Source: Comamonadaceae bacterium (GTDB taxonomy: Bacteria; Pseudomonadota; Gammaproteobacteria; Burkholderiales; Burkholderiaceae_C). From it: a stretch of 64,000 nt of DNA. The stretch is from NCBI GenBank assembly GCA_021299875.1, contig JAJTEW010000012.1:1-64000 (forward strand), written 5' to 3'. The notes beneath the pieces are model-generated. The model was not told the origin of the DNA. It did not search any database and worked only from the letters and a program-made list of their open reading frames with translations. Below, piece by piece: positions 1 to 6,978 of the stretch (its first letter is position 1; the number at the start of each line of letters is the position of its first letter). A program made the translations under genes and the position numbers.

Positions 1-2
1 TG

Positions 3-551
3 GCCTATTACCAGCGGCTGTTTGCCCAGTGCAGCCGCATGATGATGGCCATTCAAAATTTGCCTGTTCCGGTGATTGCACGTGTGCAGGGCTTGGCCAC
101 AGCGGCCGGTTGCCAGCTGGTGGCGCAATGCGATTTGGCGGTGTCGGTCGAGAGTGCCACGTTTGGGGTGAATGGCATCGATGTGGGTTTGTTTTGCGCC
201 ACGCCCAGCGTGCCGCTGGTGCGCAATATGCACGCCAAGCAAGCGATGGAAATGCTGTTAACCGGCGGTTTCATCTCTGCTGCCGAGGCCCAAGCCCGAG
301 GCTTGATCAACCGCGTCTGCGCTGCCGATCAATTGGATGCGCAGGTGGATGCGCTGGTGCACGCCATTTTGTCCAAGCCGCGTGAGGCGGTTCGGGTGGG
401 CAAGGCTTTGTTTTACCAGCAGCGAGAGATGGGCATAGCGGCCGCTTACCAATTGGCGGGCCAGACCATGGCCTGCAACATGGTGCACGACGTGGCGAAA
501 GAGGGTGTGCAGGCGTTCATCGACAAAAGGCCACCCACATGGCGGGCATGA
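3..551 (+). CDS. Enoyl-CoA hydratase/isomerase (crotonase) family, 3' part
   Basis: The reading frame is already open at the window edge, so the N-terminus is missing; about 182 residues remain. The visible part has crotonase character: an AAGCQLVAQCDLAV segment, which is the oxyanion-hole and helix region of the family, followed by ATFGVNGIDVGL, and then the usual C-terminal helices. The family hydrates or isomerises enoyl-CoA thioesters in fatty acid or aromatic acid catabolism. The substrate cannot be told from this fragment. The stop codon overlaps the start of the downstream mechanosensitive channel gene by an ATGA, so the two may be co-translated, although their functions are unrelated. 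Confidence 0.85.
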   Translation, partial: AYYQRLFAQCSRMMMAIQNLPVPVIARVQGLATAAGCQLVAQCDLAVSVESATFGVNGIDVGLFCATPSVPLVRNMHAKQAMEMLLTGGFISAAEAQARGLINRVCAADQLDAQVDALVHAILSKPREAVRVGKALFYQQREMGIAAAYQLAGQTMACNMVHDVAKEGVQAFIDKRPPTWRA

Positions 552-1831
552 ACAACACAGCGTTGGTGCATCCCATGGCTTGGGCAGAGGCCATTTACCG
601 CTCCGAGTCTTTGTGGGCGCTGGGCGCTTTTGCCGGGTGTTTGGTGTTGGCCTGGCTCATGACCTGGGGCGTGCGCCGGGTGTTCAACGGTCAGGAGTTG
701 TCCATTTTGTTGGGCCGCAAGTTGGTCGACGGTGTGCTGTTTCCCGTGCTGCTTTTGGGCTTGACCTTTGTGGCGCGCACAGTGCTCACGCAGCAACAAC
801 CTGCGCCCTTGTTTGCCATCTTGCTGCCGGTTTGCATTTCGCTGGCGGTGATCCGTTTGGGCGTCAAGGTGTTGCAGGTGGCTTTTGCCCAGGCGCCTTT
901 TGTGCGCGTGTTGGAGCGCACGATTTCTTGGTTGGCCTGGGGCACGGTGGTGTTGTGGGTGACTGGCGTTTTGCCCTTGGTGTTGCATGAGCTGGACCAG
1001 ATCAGCTGGAAGGTGGGGGGCAGCGTGTTGTCGGTGCGGACTTTGATTGAGGGCGCGCTGACCGCTGGGGCTGTGCTGATTGTGGCGCTGTGGGTGTCCG
1101 CGGCGATCGAGGCGCGTTTGCTCAAATCGGCCACGGGCAGCGATTTGTCGCTGCGCAAGGTCATCAGTAATTCGGTGCGTGCTTTGCTTTTGTTTGTGGG
1201 CTTGTTGTTGGCCTTGTCTTCGGTGGGCATTGACCTGACGGCTTTGTCGGTGCTGGGTGGCGCGGTGGGCGTGGGCATTGGCTTTGGCTTGCAAAAGCTG
1301 GCCTCCAATTACGTCAGCGGCTTTGTGATTCTGGCTGAGCGCAGCATGCGCATCGGAGACATGGTGCTGGTGGACGGTTTCGAAGGGCGCATTGTGGACA
1401 TCAAGGCGCGCTACACCGTGATCCGGGCCTTGAACGGCCGCGAGTCGATCGTGCCCAATGAGTTCTTGATCATCAACCGGGTTGAAAACTTCACTTTGAT
1501 GGACCCCAAGTTGTCGCAAACCACTTTGGTGTCGGTGGCCTACGACAGCGATGTGGATTTGGTGCGGCAGCTTTTGGTGGCGGCCTGCGAAAGCCAGGAT
1601 CGGGTTCTGAAAGACCCCGCGCCCAATGCCTTTTTGAGTCAGTTTGGCGCGGATGGTTTGGAGTTCACCGTCAGCTATTGGATTGGTGACCCGGAAAATG
1701 GCCAACTGGCCCTGCGCTCCACCATCAACATGCTGATTTTGGCCGCTCTGCGCGAGCACAAAATCGAGATCCCGTACCCGCAGCGGGTGATGCACATGGT
1801 CAGTCCATCATCGACGGCAGCCACAGACTGA
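548..1831 (+). CDS. MscS-family mechanosensitive ion channel
   Basis: A protein of about 427 residues with several hydrophobic segments in the first 250 residues, followed by the MscS pore helix and beta domain. The clearest mark is the stretch near residue 240 reading LGGAVGVGIGFGLQKLASN, the Gly/Ala-rich pore-lining TM3 of MscS, followed by GFVILAERSMRIGDMV and a beta domain with VPNEFLI. Such channels open under membrane tension to release solutes during osmotic downshock. I chose the ATG at 548 because it overlaps the preceding stop as ATGA; an ATG at 539 in the same frame is possible. The 3' end overlaps the convergent dctM gene by 32 bp. Confidence 0.9.
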   Translation: MNNTALVHPMAWAEAIYRSESLWALGAFAGCLVLAWLMTWGVRRVFNGQELSILLGRKLVDGVLFPVLLLGLTFVARTVLTQQQPAPLFAILLPVCISLAVIRLGVKVLQVAFAQAPFVRVLERTISWLAWGTVVLWVTGVLPLVLHELDQISWKVGGSVLSVRTLIEGALTAGAVLIVALWVSAAIEARLLKSATGSDLSLRKVISNSVRALLLFVGLLLALSSVGIDLTALSVLGGAVGVGIGFGLQKLASNYVSGFVILAERSMRIGDMVLVDGFEGRIVDIKARYTVIRALNGRESIVPNEFLIINRVENFTLMDPKLSQTTLVSVAYDSDVDLVRQLLVAACESQDRVLKDPAPNAFLSQFGADGLEFTVSYWIGDPENGQLALRSTINMLILAALREHKIEIPYPQRVMHMVSPSSTAATD

Positions 1832-3092
1832 TGGCCGGGAAGGCCAGCAAGATGCCCAGGGTGATGATCAAGACCAGCACCATGGGCCAGACGCCTTTGA
1901 AGATGTTGGACAAGCCCACGTGCGGCAGCAAAGTATTCAGAACAAAAAGGTTCATACCCACCGGGGGCGAAATCAGCCCGATCTGAATCACCATCACGAT
2001 CAGCACGCCAAACCATACCGGGTCAAAGCCCAGTTGCACCACGATGGGGAAAAACAGCGGGATGGTCAGTAAGACCATGGTCAGCTCTTCCATCACGGTG
2101 CCCAACAGCACATAGATCAACATCATGGCCGCCACAATCATGATGGGCGACAGGCCCAAGCCGGTGATCCAGTCTTTGAGCTCAAACGGCAAGCTGGTGT
2201 AGTTGACGAAGTTCGCAAAGATGGTGGCAGCGATCAGCAGTGTGAACAACATGGCCGTGGTGCGTGCCGATTCGATCAGCACTTGCAACAGCACCTTCCA
2301 GCTCAAGGCTTTGCGCGCCAAGGCGAACAAAAATGCGCCCATGGCCCCCATGCCTGCGCCTTCGGTGGCGGTAAAAAAGCCACCATAAATACCGCCCAAA
2401 ACCAGCACCACCAAAAGCAAGACGCCCCAGATGCCGCGCACGGCCTTGAACCGTTCAGTCCAGCTGAATTTTTCGCCCGCAGGTGCATGCTCTGGGTCGT
2501 GCCAGGTCATGAACACCACGGCCAGCATCATCAGCAGTGCCGTCAAAATGCCGGGCAAAACGCCTGCAGCAAACAGTTTGCCAATGTGGGTTTCGGTGAT
2601 GATGCCGTAGATGACCAAGATGGTGGAGGGCGGGATCATGATGCCAAGGGTGCCGCCAGCAGCGATCACGCCGGTGGACATGGCATCGCTGTAGCCCATT
2701 TTTTTCATCGAGGGATAGGCCACCTTGCTCATGGTGGCGGCGGTGGCAATGGAGGAGCCGCAAATCGCACCGAACCCCGCACATGCGGCGATGGTGGCAT
2801 GCGCCAAACCCCCTTTGCGGTGGCCAATGAAGGTGTAGGCCGCATGAAAGAGTTCGTGGGCCAAGCCAGCGCGGGCGACAAAGTTACCCATCAAAATGAA
2901 CAGGGGAATGACCGACAAGGTGTAGGCAAAGCCAGTTTCGTGCACCACTTGCGCGGCACTGGCCATGGCGGGCATCCAGCCTCGGGTCAGGCCAATCCCC
3001 ACAATGCCCACCAAGCCCATGGAAAAAGCCAAGGGCATGCGCAGCAAGGCCAAGGCAAAGATGGCCAAAAATCCAAGCAAGGCTTCGGTCAC
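1800..3092 (-). CDS. dctM: TRAP transporter large permease (DctM)
   Basis: 430 residues, almost wholly hydrophobic, with the usual DctM pattern of about 12 or 13 transmembrane helices. Typical segments include the N-terminal LRMPLAFSMGLVG, the GSSIATAATMSKVAYP region and the C-terminal ISPPVGMNLFVLN motif. It is the main membrane subunit of a TRAP system, using an ion gradient to import organic acids delivered by the binding protein. Its start overlaps the stop of dctQ by four bases, so translation is probably coupled. The 3' end runs into the opposite-strand MscS gene. Confidence 0.95.
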   Translation of the reverse strand: MTEALLGFLAIFALALLRMPLAFSMGLVGIVGIGLTRGWMPAMASAAQVVHETGFAYTLSVIPLFILMGNFVARAGLAHELFHAAYTFIGHRKGGLAHATIAACAGFGAICGSSIATAATMSKVAYPSMKKMGYSDAMSTGVIAAGGTLGIMIPPSTILVIYGIITETHIGKLFAAGVLPGILTALLMMLAVVFMTWHDPEHAPAGEKFSWTERFKAVRGIWGVLLLVVLVLGGIYGGFFTATEGAGMGAMGAFLFALARKALSWKVLLQVLIESARTTAMLFTLLIAATIFANFVNYTSLPFELKDWITGLGLSPIMIVAAMMLIYVLLGTVMEELTMVLLTIPLFFPIVVQLGFDPVWFGVLIVMVIQIGLISPPVGMNLFVLNTLLPHVGLSNIFKGVWPMVLVLIITLGILLAFPAISLWLPSMMD

Positions 3093-3589
3093 AGTGTGCC
3101 CCCTTCGGATGCGTCTTCAGCCGCGATGGCAGGCCAAAAAGCTTTGACCACGTGGACCAGCCCAGTCAGGCCACACAGCACCCCCATGCCTTGGATGAAA
3201 GGGGCTTTGGCGATTTTGAGTTGGGCGGTGGTTTCTCCGGTGGTGGCAATGTCTGCGCCTGTTTTCCACATCAGATATGCCAAGCCAAACAGCAAGCCGG
3301 CGCAGGCCAGGTGAACCAGGGCTTGTTGGATTTTTTGCAGCCAGCGTGGCCACAGCGTATCCAAAGAATCAAACACCACGTGCTCACCCTTGAGGGACAC
3401 CAGGGGCAAGGCGCCAAAGATCACCACCACCATGAGCAGTTCGGTCAGCTCCAATGAGCCGGGTATGGAGTGCGACCAGATTTTGCGGCCGCTCACGTCG
3501 AAAAAGGTCAGCACCATGATGCCCAGCAAGGCCAGACCTGCAAGTGTGCCGCACACGGTTTCAAAGATTTTTTTCAACGTCATACCCAT
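3089..3589 (-). CDS. dctQ: TRAP transporter small permease (DctQ)
   Basis: 166 residues with four predicted transmembrane helices, the size and shape of DctQ. The segment FDVSGRKIWSHSIPGSLELTE is the conserved loop after the first helix of the family. It forms the membrane complex with DctM. The first ATG at 3589 has no Shine-Dalgarno sequence because the U-tract of the upstream hairpin ends two bases before it. An in-frame ATG two codons later (3583) starts at MTLKK and is equally possible. The adjoining hairpin suggests lower expression of the permease than of the binding protein, as in many TRAP operons. Confidence 0.9.
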   Translation of the reverse strand: MGMTLKKIFETVCGTLAGLALLGIMVLTFFDVSGRKIWSHSIPGSLELTELLMVVVIFGALPLVSLKGEHVVFDSLDTLWPRWLQKIQQALVHLACAGLLFGLAYLMWKTGADIATTGETTAQLKIAKAPFIQGMGVLCGLTGLVHVVKAFWPAIAAEDASEGGTL

Positions 3590-3591
3590 AC

Positions 3592-3626
3592 AAAAAAACG
3601 GTACCTGCAGGTTTGGCAGGTACCGT
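3592..3626 (-). terminator. Intrinsic terminator hairpin between dctP and dctQ
   Basis: An 11-bp perfect inverted repeat (3598-3608 and 3616-3626, arms ACGGTACCTGC / GCAGGTACCGT, 7-base loop) is followed on the minus strand by seven T residues (3598-3592). This is a standard Rho-independent terminator shape. It lies inside the dctPQM operon, so it probably reduces read-through into dctQM and protects the 3' end of dctP mRNA. Confidence 0.8.
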
Positions 3627-3669
3627 TGGTATTGTGACCTCTCAGAAGTCAGATCTCAAATGGCCAAGT

Positions 3670-4668
3670 TTATTTTTGCTGTTGCAGCTTGGCCACTTCG
3701 GCACGGAATTCGGCCAGCATGCGAGAAGGGTCCTTCACGCCTTTGGCCTTGGCAGCTTGGGCCCAATCGCGCTCGAGTTTGCTCACACGGATGGTCACGC
3801 CACTGATGAAAGCACCATCGGCTTTGATCAATTTGACCCCGTTTTCCACGCGGTCCCAAGATTTGCCAAACCGGCTCGCTACGGCATCACCAGACAATTC
3901 GTCCACGGCTTTCTTGTCTTCGGCCGACAGGCTGTTGTACTTGGCCGGGTTCATCATGAACACGAAGCTGGTGTTGTACAAACCCCCAGGGAAGGTGGTG
4001 GCGTGCTTGATGACCTTGTCGATTTTGAAGGAGTCGGTGGACTCGGCTGGGAACAAGGTGCCGTCCATCACGCCCGTGGACAAGAGTTCATAAGACTCGG
4101 GCGCAGGCTTGAGGGTCACGTTCATGTCGAGGTTTTTGGCGATCTCGTTGACCATGCCGCCACCCACACGGAACTTCATGCCGACCAGGTCTTCCACTTT
4201 GGTGATGGGCCGCTTGGTGTTGAACACAATGCCGGGGCCATGGGTGAAGTAACCCAAGACCTTGACGCCTTGGTGTTCGGCTGCAAATTCAGGGTACTTG
4301 CTGGCCACGCGGTTGAAAGCCACGGACAGCGGCTCGGCACGGTCACCCATGAATGGGAATTCGACCATTTGGGTCAACACAAAGCGGCCGGGGGTGTAAC
4401 CGTGCACGGTGAAAGAGACGTCCGCCAAGCCATTGCGAATGGCGTCGTAAGTACCAACCGGGGGCGTCACCGCGCGGGGCAGAATGTTGCAGCGAACACG
4501 GTTGGAGGTCTTGGCCGTCAGGGCGTCACACCATTCTTTTTGGGCGACCGACAAGCCATGCGTGGGTGGAACCCAGCTGGACACCGTCAAAACAGTTTGC
4601 GCTTGGGCCATGCCGACCCAGCTGGTCAGGGCCAGTGTTGCCAAGGAAATCAGGTTTTTTTTCATCAA
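3670..4668 (-). CDS. dctP: TRAP transporter substrate-binding protein (DctP)
   Basis: 332 residues beginning with a clear Sec signal peptide (lysines, a hydrophobic stretch, then a GMAQAQ-type cleavage site near residue 24). The mature part has the DctP fold marks: VSSWVPPTHGLS at its start, GMKFRVGGGMVNEIAKNL in the middle (the arginine normally clamps the substrate carboxylate), and FVFMMNPAKYNSL. It binds an organic acid in the periplasm for the DctQM permease encoded just downstream. The ligand cannot be read from sequence. A GGAG ribosome site precedes the tandem ATG ATG start. The neighbouring etf genes may hint at a short-chain or branched acid substrate, which is speculation. Confidence 0.92.
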   Translation of the reverse strand: MMKKNLISLATLALTSWVGMAQAQTVLTVSSWVPPTHGLSVAQKEWCDALTAKTSNRVRCNILPRAVTPPVGTYDAIRNGLADVSFTVHGYTPGRFVLTQMVEFPFMGDRAEPLSVAFNRVASKYPEFAAEHQGVKVLGYFTHGPGIVFNTKRPITKVEDLVGMKFRVGGGMVNEIAKNLDMNVTLKPAPESYELLSTGVMDGTLFPAESTDSFKIDKVIKHATTFPGGLYNTSFVFMMNPAKYNSLSAEDKKAVDELSGDAVASRFGKSWDRVENGVKLIKADGAFISGVTIRVSKLERDWAQAAKAKGVKDPSRMLAEFRAEVAKLQQQK

Positions 4669-4692
4669 AGGTCTCCATTGAATTGGTTACAA

Positions 4693-4721
4693 ATCATAAT
4701 CTAATCCGGAAAAGATCAGAA
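4693..4721 (-). promoter_or_regulatory. Candidate sigma-70 promoter for dctPQM
   Basis: On the minus strand a TTCTGA (-35, 4721-4716) and a TATGAT (-10, 4698-4693) are separated by 17 bp, upstream of dctP. The -10 matches consensus in five of six bases, the -35 only weakly. A GATCAGA element overlaps the -35 and recurs inverted at 4777 and 4796. Confidence 0.4.
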
Positions 4722-4745
4722 TAAAACCCATGTTAACCCTGAACA

Positions 4746-4763
4746 ACCGACCAATCGGTCGGT
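4746..4763. promoter_or_regulatory. TetR-type operator dyad
   Basis: ACCGACC, four bases, GGTCGGT: a perfect 7-bp inverted repeat in the divergent dctP/etfB region. From memory, this shape resembles operators of TetR-family regulators of fatty-acid and acyl-CoA genes. No such regulator is encoded in this window, so the protein that binds it is unknown. Confidence 0.55.
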
Positions 4764-4776
4764 GAATTCCCGGGGG

Positions 4777-4804
4777 TCTGATCAAAAATCTCTGTTCTGA
4801 TCAA
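4777..4804. repeat. Direct repeat TCTGATCAA, two copies
   Basis: TCTGATCAA occurs at 4777-4785 and at 4796-4804, 19 bp apart, and the first seven bases recur inverted at 4714-4720 in the candidate dctP -35. Spacing of about two helical turns suits a dimeric activator, but the binding protein is not known. Confidence 0.4.
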
Positions 4805-4872
4805 CATGAAATCCGAACGACCGTGCTTTTTTGTTCATAATGAGCAGCCAGAAAATCGGTTTTGAGGCACAA

Positions 4873-4888
4873 TTGACGTTTACGTCAA
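4873..4888. promoter_or_regulatory. MerR/LiuR-like operator upstream of etfB
   Basis: TTGACGT, TT, ACGTCAA is a perfect 7-bp dyad about 70 bp before the etfB start. From memory, it resembles the motif reported for the MerR-family regulator LiuR, which controls branched-chain amino acid and acyl-CoA degradation genes in proteobacteria. That fits the etf and acyl-CoA dehydrogenase genes downstream. Confidence 0.5.
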
Positions 4889-4957
4889 CGTTAACCGTTT
4901 TTGTGCACGGCGTCAGCGTCGACGCCATAGGTTTTGATCTTCAATGGAGTTGATTTC

Positions 4958-5713
4958 ATGAAAATTCTGGTTCCAGTTAAGCGGGTGGTGGACTACAACG
5001 TCAAGGTCCGCGTCAAGTCCGATGGTTCGGGCGTGGACATCGCCAACGTCAAGATGAGCATGAACCCCTTTGACGAGATCGCCGTCGAAGAAGCTGTGCG
5101 CCTGAAAGAAAAAGGCCTGGCCACCGAGGTCATCGCGGTGTCTTGCGGCGTGACCCAGTGCCAAGAAACCCTGCGCACCGCCATGGCCATTGGCGCCGAC
5201 CGCGGCATTTTGGTCGAGACGCCAGCTGACTTGGACTTGCAGCCCTTGGCCGTGGCCAAATTGCTCAAGGCCTTGATCGACAAAGAGCAACCGGGCCTCA
5301 TCATTTTGGGCAAGCAAGCCATTGACGACGATTGCAACCAGACGGGCCAGATGCTGGCCGCTTTGGCCGATCTGCCCCAAGCCACGTTCGCCTCCAAGGT
5401 CGAAATCGTGGACGGCAAAGCGCAAGTCACCCGCGAGATCGATGGCGGCTTGGAAGTGCTGAGCATCAGCTTGCCAGCGGTGATCACCACCGACCTGCGC
5501 CTGAACGAGCCGCGTTATGTGACCCTGCCCAACATCATGAAGGCCAAGAAAAAGCAGCTCGACACCTTCAAGCCTGAAGACTTGGGCGTCGATGTCGCCC
5601 CCCGCATCAAGACCCTGAAGGTGGCCGAGCCCGCTAAGCGCAGCGCTGGCATCAAGGTGCCCGATGTCGCCACCTTGGTTGATAAATTGAAAAACGTGGC
5701 CAAGGTCATTTGA
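4958..5713 (+). CDS. etfB: Electron transfer flavoprotein subunit beta
   Basis: 251 residues from the ATG at 4958, which has a GGAG ribosome site; an upstream in-frame ATG at 4934 would add eight unlikely residues. It begins [17 protein letters not shown], the typical EtfB start, and carries the AMP-binding and recognition-loop region [21 protein letters not shown]. The beta subunit pairs with EtfA to accept electrons from acyl-CoA dehydrogenases and pass them to ETF-ubiquinone oxidoreductase. It lies 17 bp before etfA, and an acyl-CoA dehydrogenase gene follows, so the dehydrogenase and its electron acceptor are probably expressed together. Confidence 0.97.
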   Translation: MKILVPVKRVVDYNVKVRVKSDGSGVDIANVKMSMNPFDEIAVEEAVRLKEKGLATEVIAVSCGVTQCQETLRTAMAIGADRGILVETPADLDLQPLAVAKLLKALIDKEQPGLIILGKQAIDDDCNQTGQMLAALADLPQATFASKVEIVDGKAQVTREIDGGLEVLSISLPAVITTDLRLNEPRYVTLPNIMKAKKKQLDTFKPEDLGVDVAPRIKTLKVAEPAKRSAGIKVPDVATLVDKLKNVAKVI

Positions 5714-5730
5714 TTGAACAAGGAATAAAC

Positions 5731-6663
5731 ATGACTTCTCTTGTGATTGCCGAACACGACAACGCCTCCATCAAAGGCGCCACCCTGAACACCGTCACGG
5801 CCGCATCCGCTTGCGGCGGTGATGTGCATGTGCTGGTGGCGGGCCTCAACGCCGCTGCCGCCGCACAAGCCGCTGCGCACATCGTGGGTGTGTCCAAAGT
5901 GATCCACGCCGACAGTGACGCGCTGGCCCACGGATTGGCCGAAAACGTCGCTGCGCAAGTGCTGGCCATCGCCGCCAACTACAGCCACATCCTGTTCCCT
6001 GCCACTGCCGCAGGCAAAAACGTGGCCCCCCGCGTGGCCGCCAAGCTGGATGTGGGTCAAATCAGCGATGTCACGCAAGTGTTCTCTGCTGACACCTTCG
6101 AGCGCCCCATTTATGCGGGCAATGCCATGGCCACGGTGCAAAGCACCGACGCGACCAAAGTCATCACCGTGCGCACCACGGGTTTTGACGCCGCAGCGGC
6201 GACCGGTGGCAGCGCATTGATAGAAAGCGCTGCAGCCCAAGCCGACAGCGGCAAGAGCAGCTTCACGCGCAGCGAGATCGCCAAGAACGACCGACCCGAA
6301 CTGACGGCAGCCAAGATCATCGTGTCGGGCGGCCGGGCTCTGGGCAGTTCAGAAAAGTTCAACGAAGTGATGACGCCCTTGGCCGACAAGCTGGGTGCCG
6401 CCATCGGTGCCAGCCGCGCCGCGGTCGATGCCGGTTACGCCGCCAACGACCTGCAGGTGGGCCAGACCGGCAAGATCGTGGCGCCACAGTTGTATGTCGC
6501 GTGCGGCATCTCGGGCGCGATCCAGCACCTGGCCGGCATGAAGGATTCCAAGGTGATCGTGGCGATCAACAAGGACCCCGAAGCGCCGATCTTCAGCGTG
6601 GCGGACTTTGGCCTGGAAGCCGATTTGTTTGCGGCTGTGCCTGAGCTGACGCAGGCGCTTTGA
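5731..6663 (+). CDS. etfA: Electron transfer flavoprotein subunit alpha
   Basis: 310 residues from the ATG at 5731, preceded by AAGGA. The N-terminal half starts [18 protein letters not shown], and the C-terminal FAD domain contains [15 protein letters not shown] and [25 protein letters not shown], both hallmarks of EtfA. It binds FAD and with EtfB shuttles electrons from acyl-CoA dehydrogenases to the respiratory chain. It follows etfB closely and precedes, after a 315-bp spacer holding a large hairpin, an acyl-CoA dehydrogenase gene on the same strand. Confidence 0.97.
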   Translation: MTSLVIAEHDNASIKGATLNTVTAASACGGDVHVLVAGLNAAAAAQAAAHIVGVSKVIHADSDALAHGLAENVAAQVLAIAANYSHILFPATAAGKNVAPRVAAKLDVGQISDVTQVFSADTFERPIYAGNAMATVQSTDATKVITVRTTGFDAAAATGGSALIESAAAQADSGKSSFTRSEIAKNDRPELTAAKIIVSGGRALGSSEKFNEVMTPLADKLGAAIGASRAAVDAGYAANDLQVGQTGKIVAPQLYVACGISGAIQHLAGMKDSKVIVAINKDPEAPIFSVADFGLEADLFAAVPELTQAL

Positions 6664-6978
6664 TCTTCTGACGGGCCCTGGAGCGCTTTCATGCTGAAAC
6701 AGGGTTCACGTTTTTTCCTTGCGCCGGATCCGGTGGCTGGGGCTGGCTCAGAGGCGCTTCGCTTTGCCACATCGCCAGCCCCAGCCACCGAACCCGGCGC
6801 ACTGTGTTTCAAGGCCTTTGCGCTCGCAGCGAAAAGACAAGCCGAAGGCTGTCCTGTTTCCATGTCGCCAATTGAAACCGTGCCCGTTCAAATAAGCCTG
6901 AGTGGCGAATCGAGCCCCGCGCAAGGCGTCTTCCCGAAGGCCAGATTCAATCTTTCTTTCAACGAACAGAGATAAACC
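6664..6978 (+). other. 315-bp spacer between etfA and the acyl-CoA dehydrogenase gene
   Basis: No convincing gene. A 94-codon frame in it lacks a ribosome site and runs through the inverted repeat. The spacer holds the large hairpin described separately and a smaller imperfect one near 6838-6855 (ACAAGCC / GGCTGT). No clear terminator T-tract and no clear promoter is visible. Confidence 0.6.
6721..6800. repeat. Large imperfect hairpin (27-base arms) in the etf spacer
   Basis: Arms 6721-6747 and 6774-6800 match in 25 of 27 positions, including a perfect 17-bp core (6731-6747 with 6774-6790), separated by a 26-base loop. There is no T-run after it. It resembles a REP-like element or an mRNA-stabilising structure more than a terminator. 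Confidence 0.7.

Noticed and set aside
446..1795. Open frame of 449 codons opposite MscS
   Set aside because: Gln/His-rich composition without motifs; the MscS gene on the other strand is convincing.
6691..6975. 94-codon frame in the etf spacer
   Set aside because: No ribosome site, runs through the large hairpin, low-complexity Ala/Pro content, and no family that I know.
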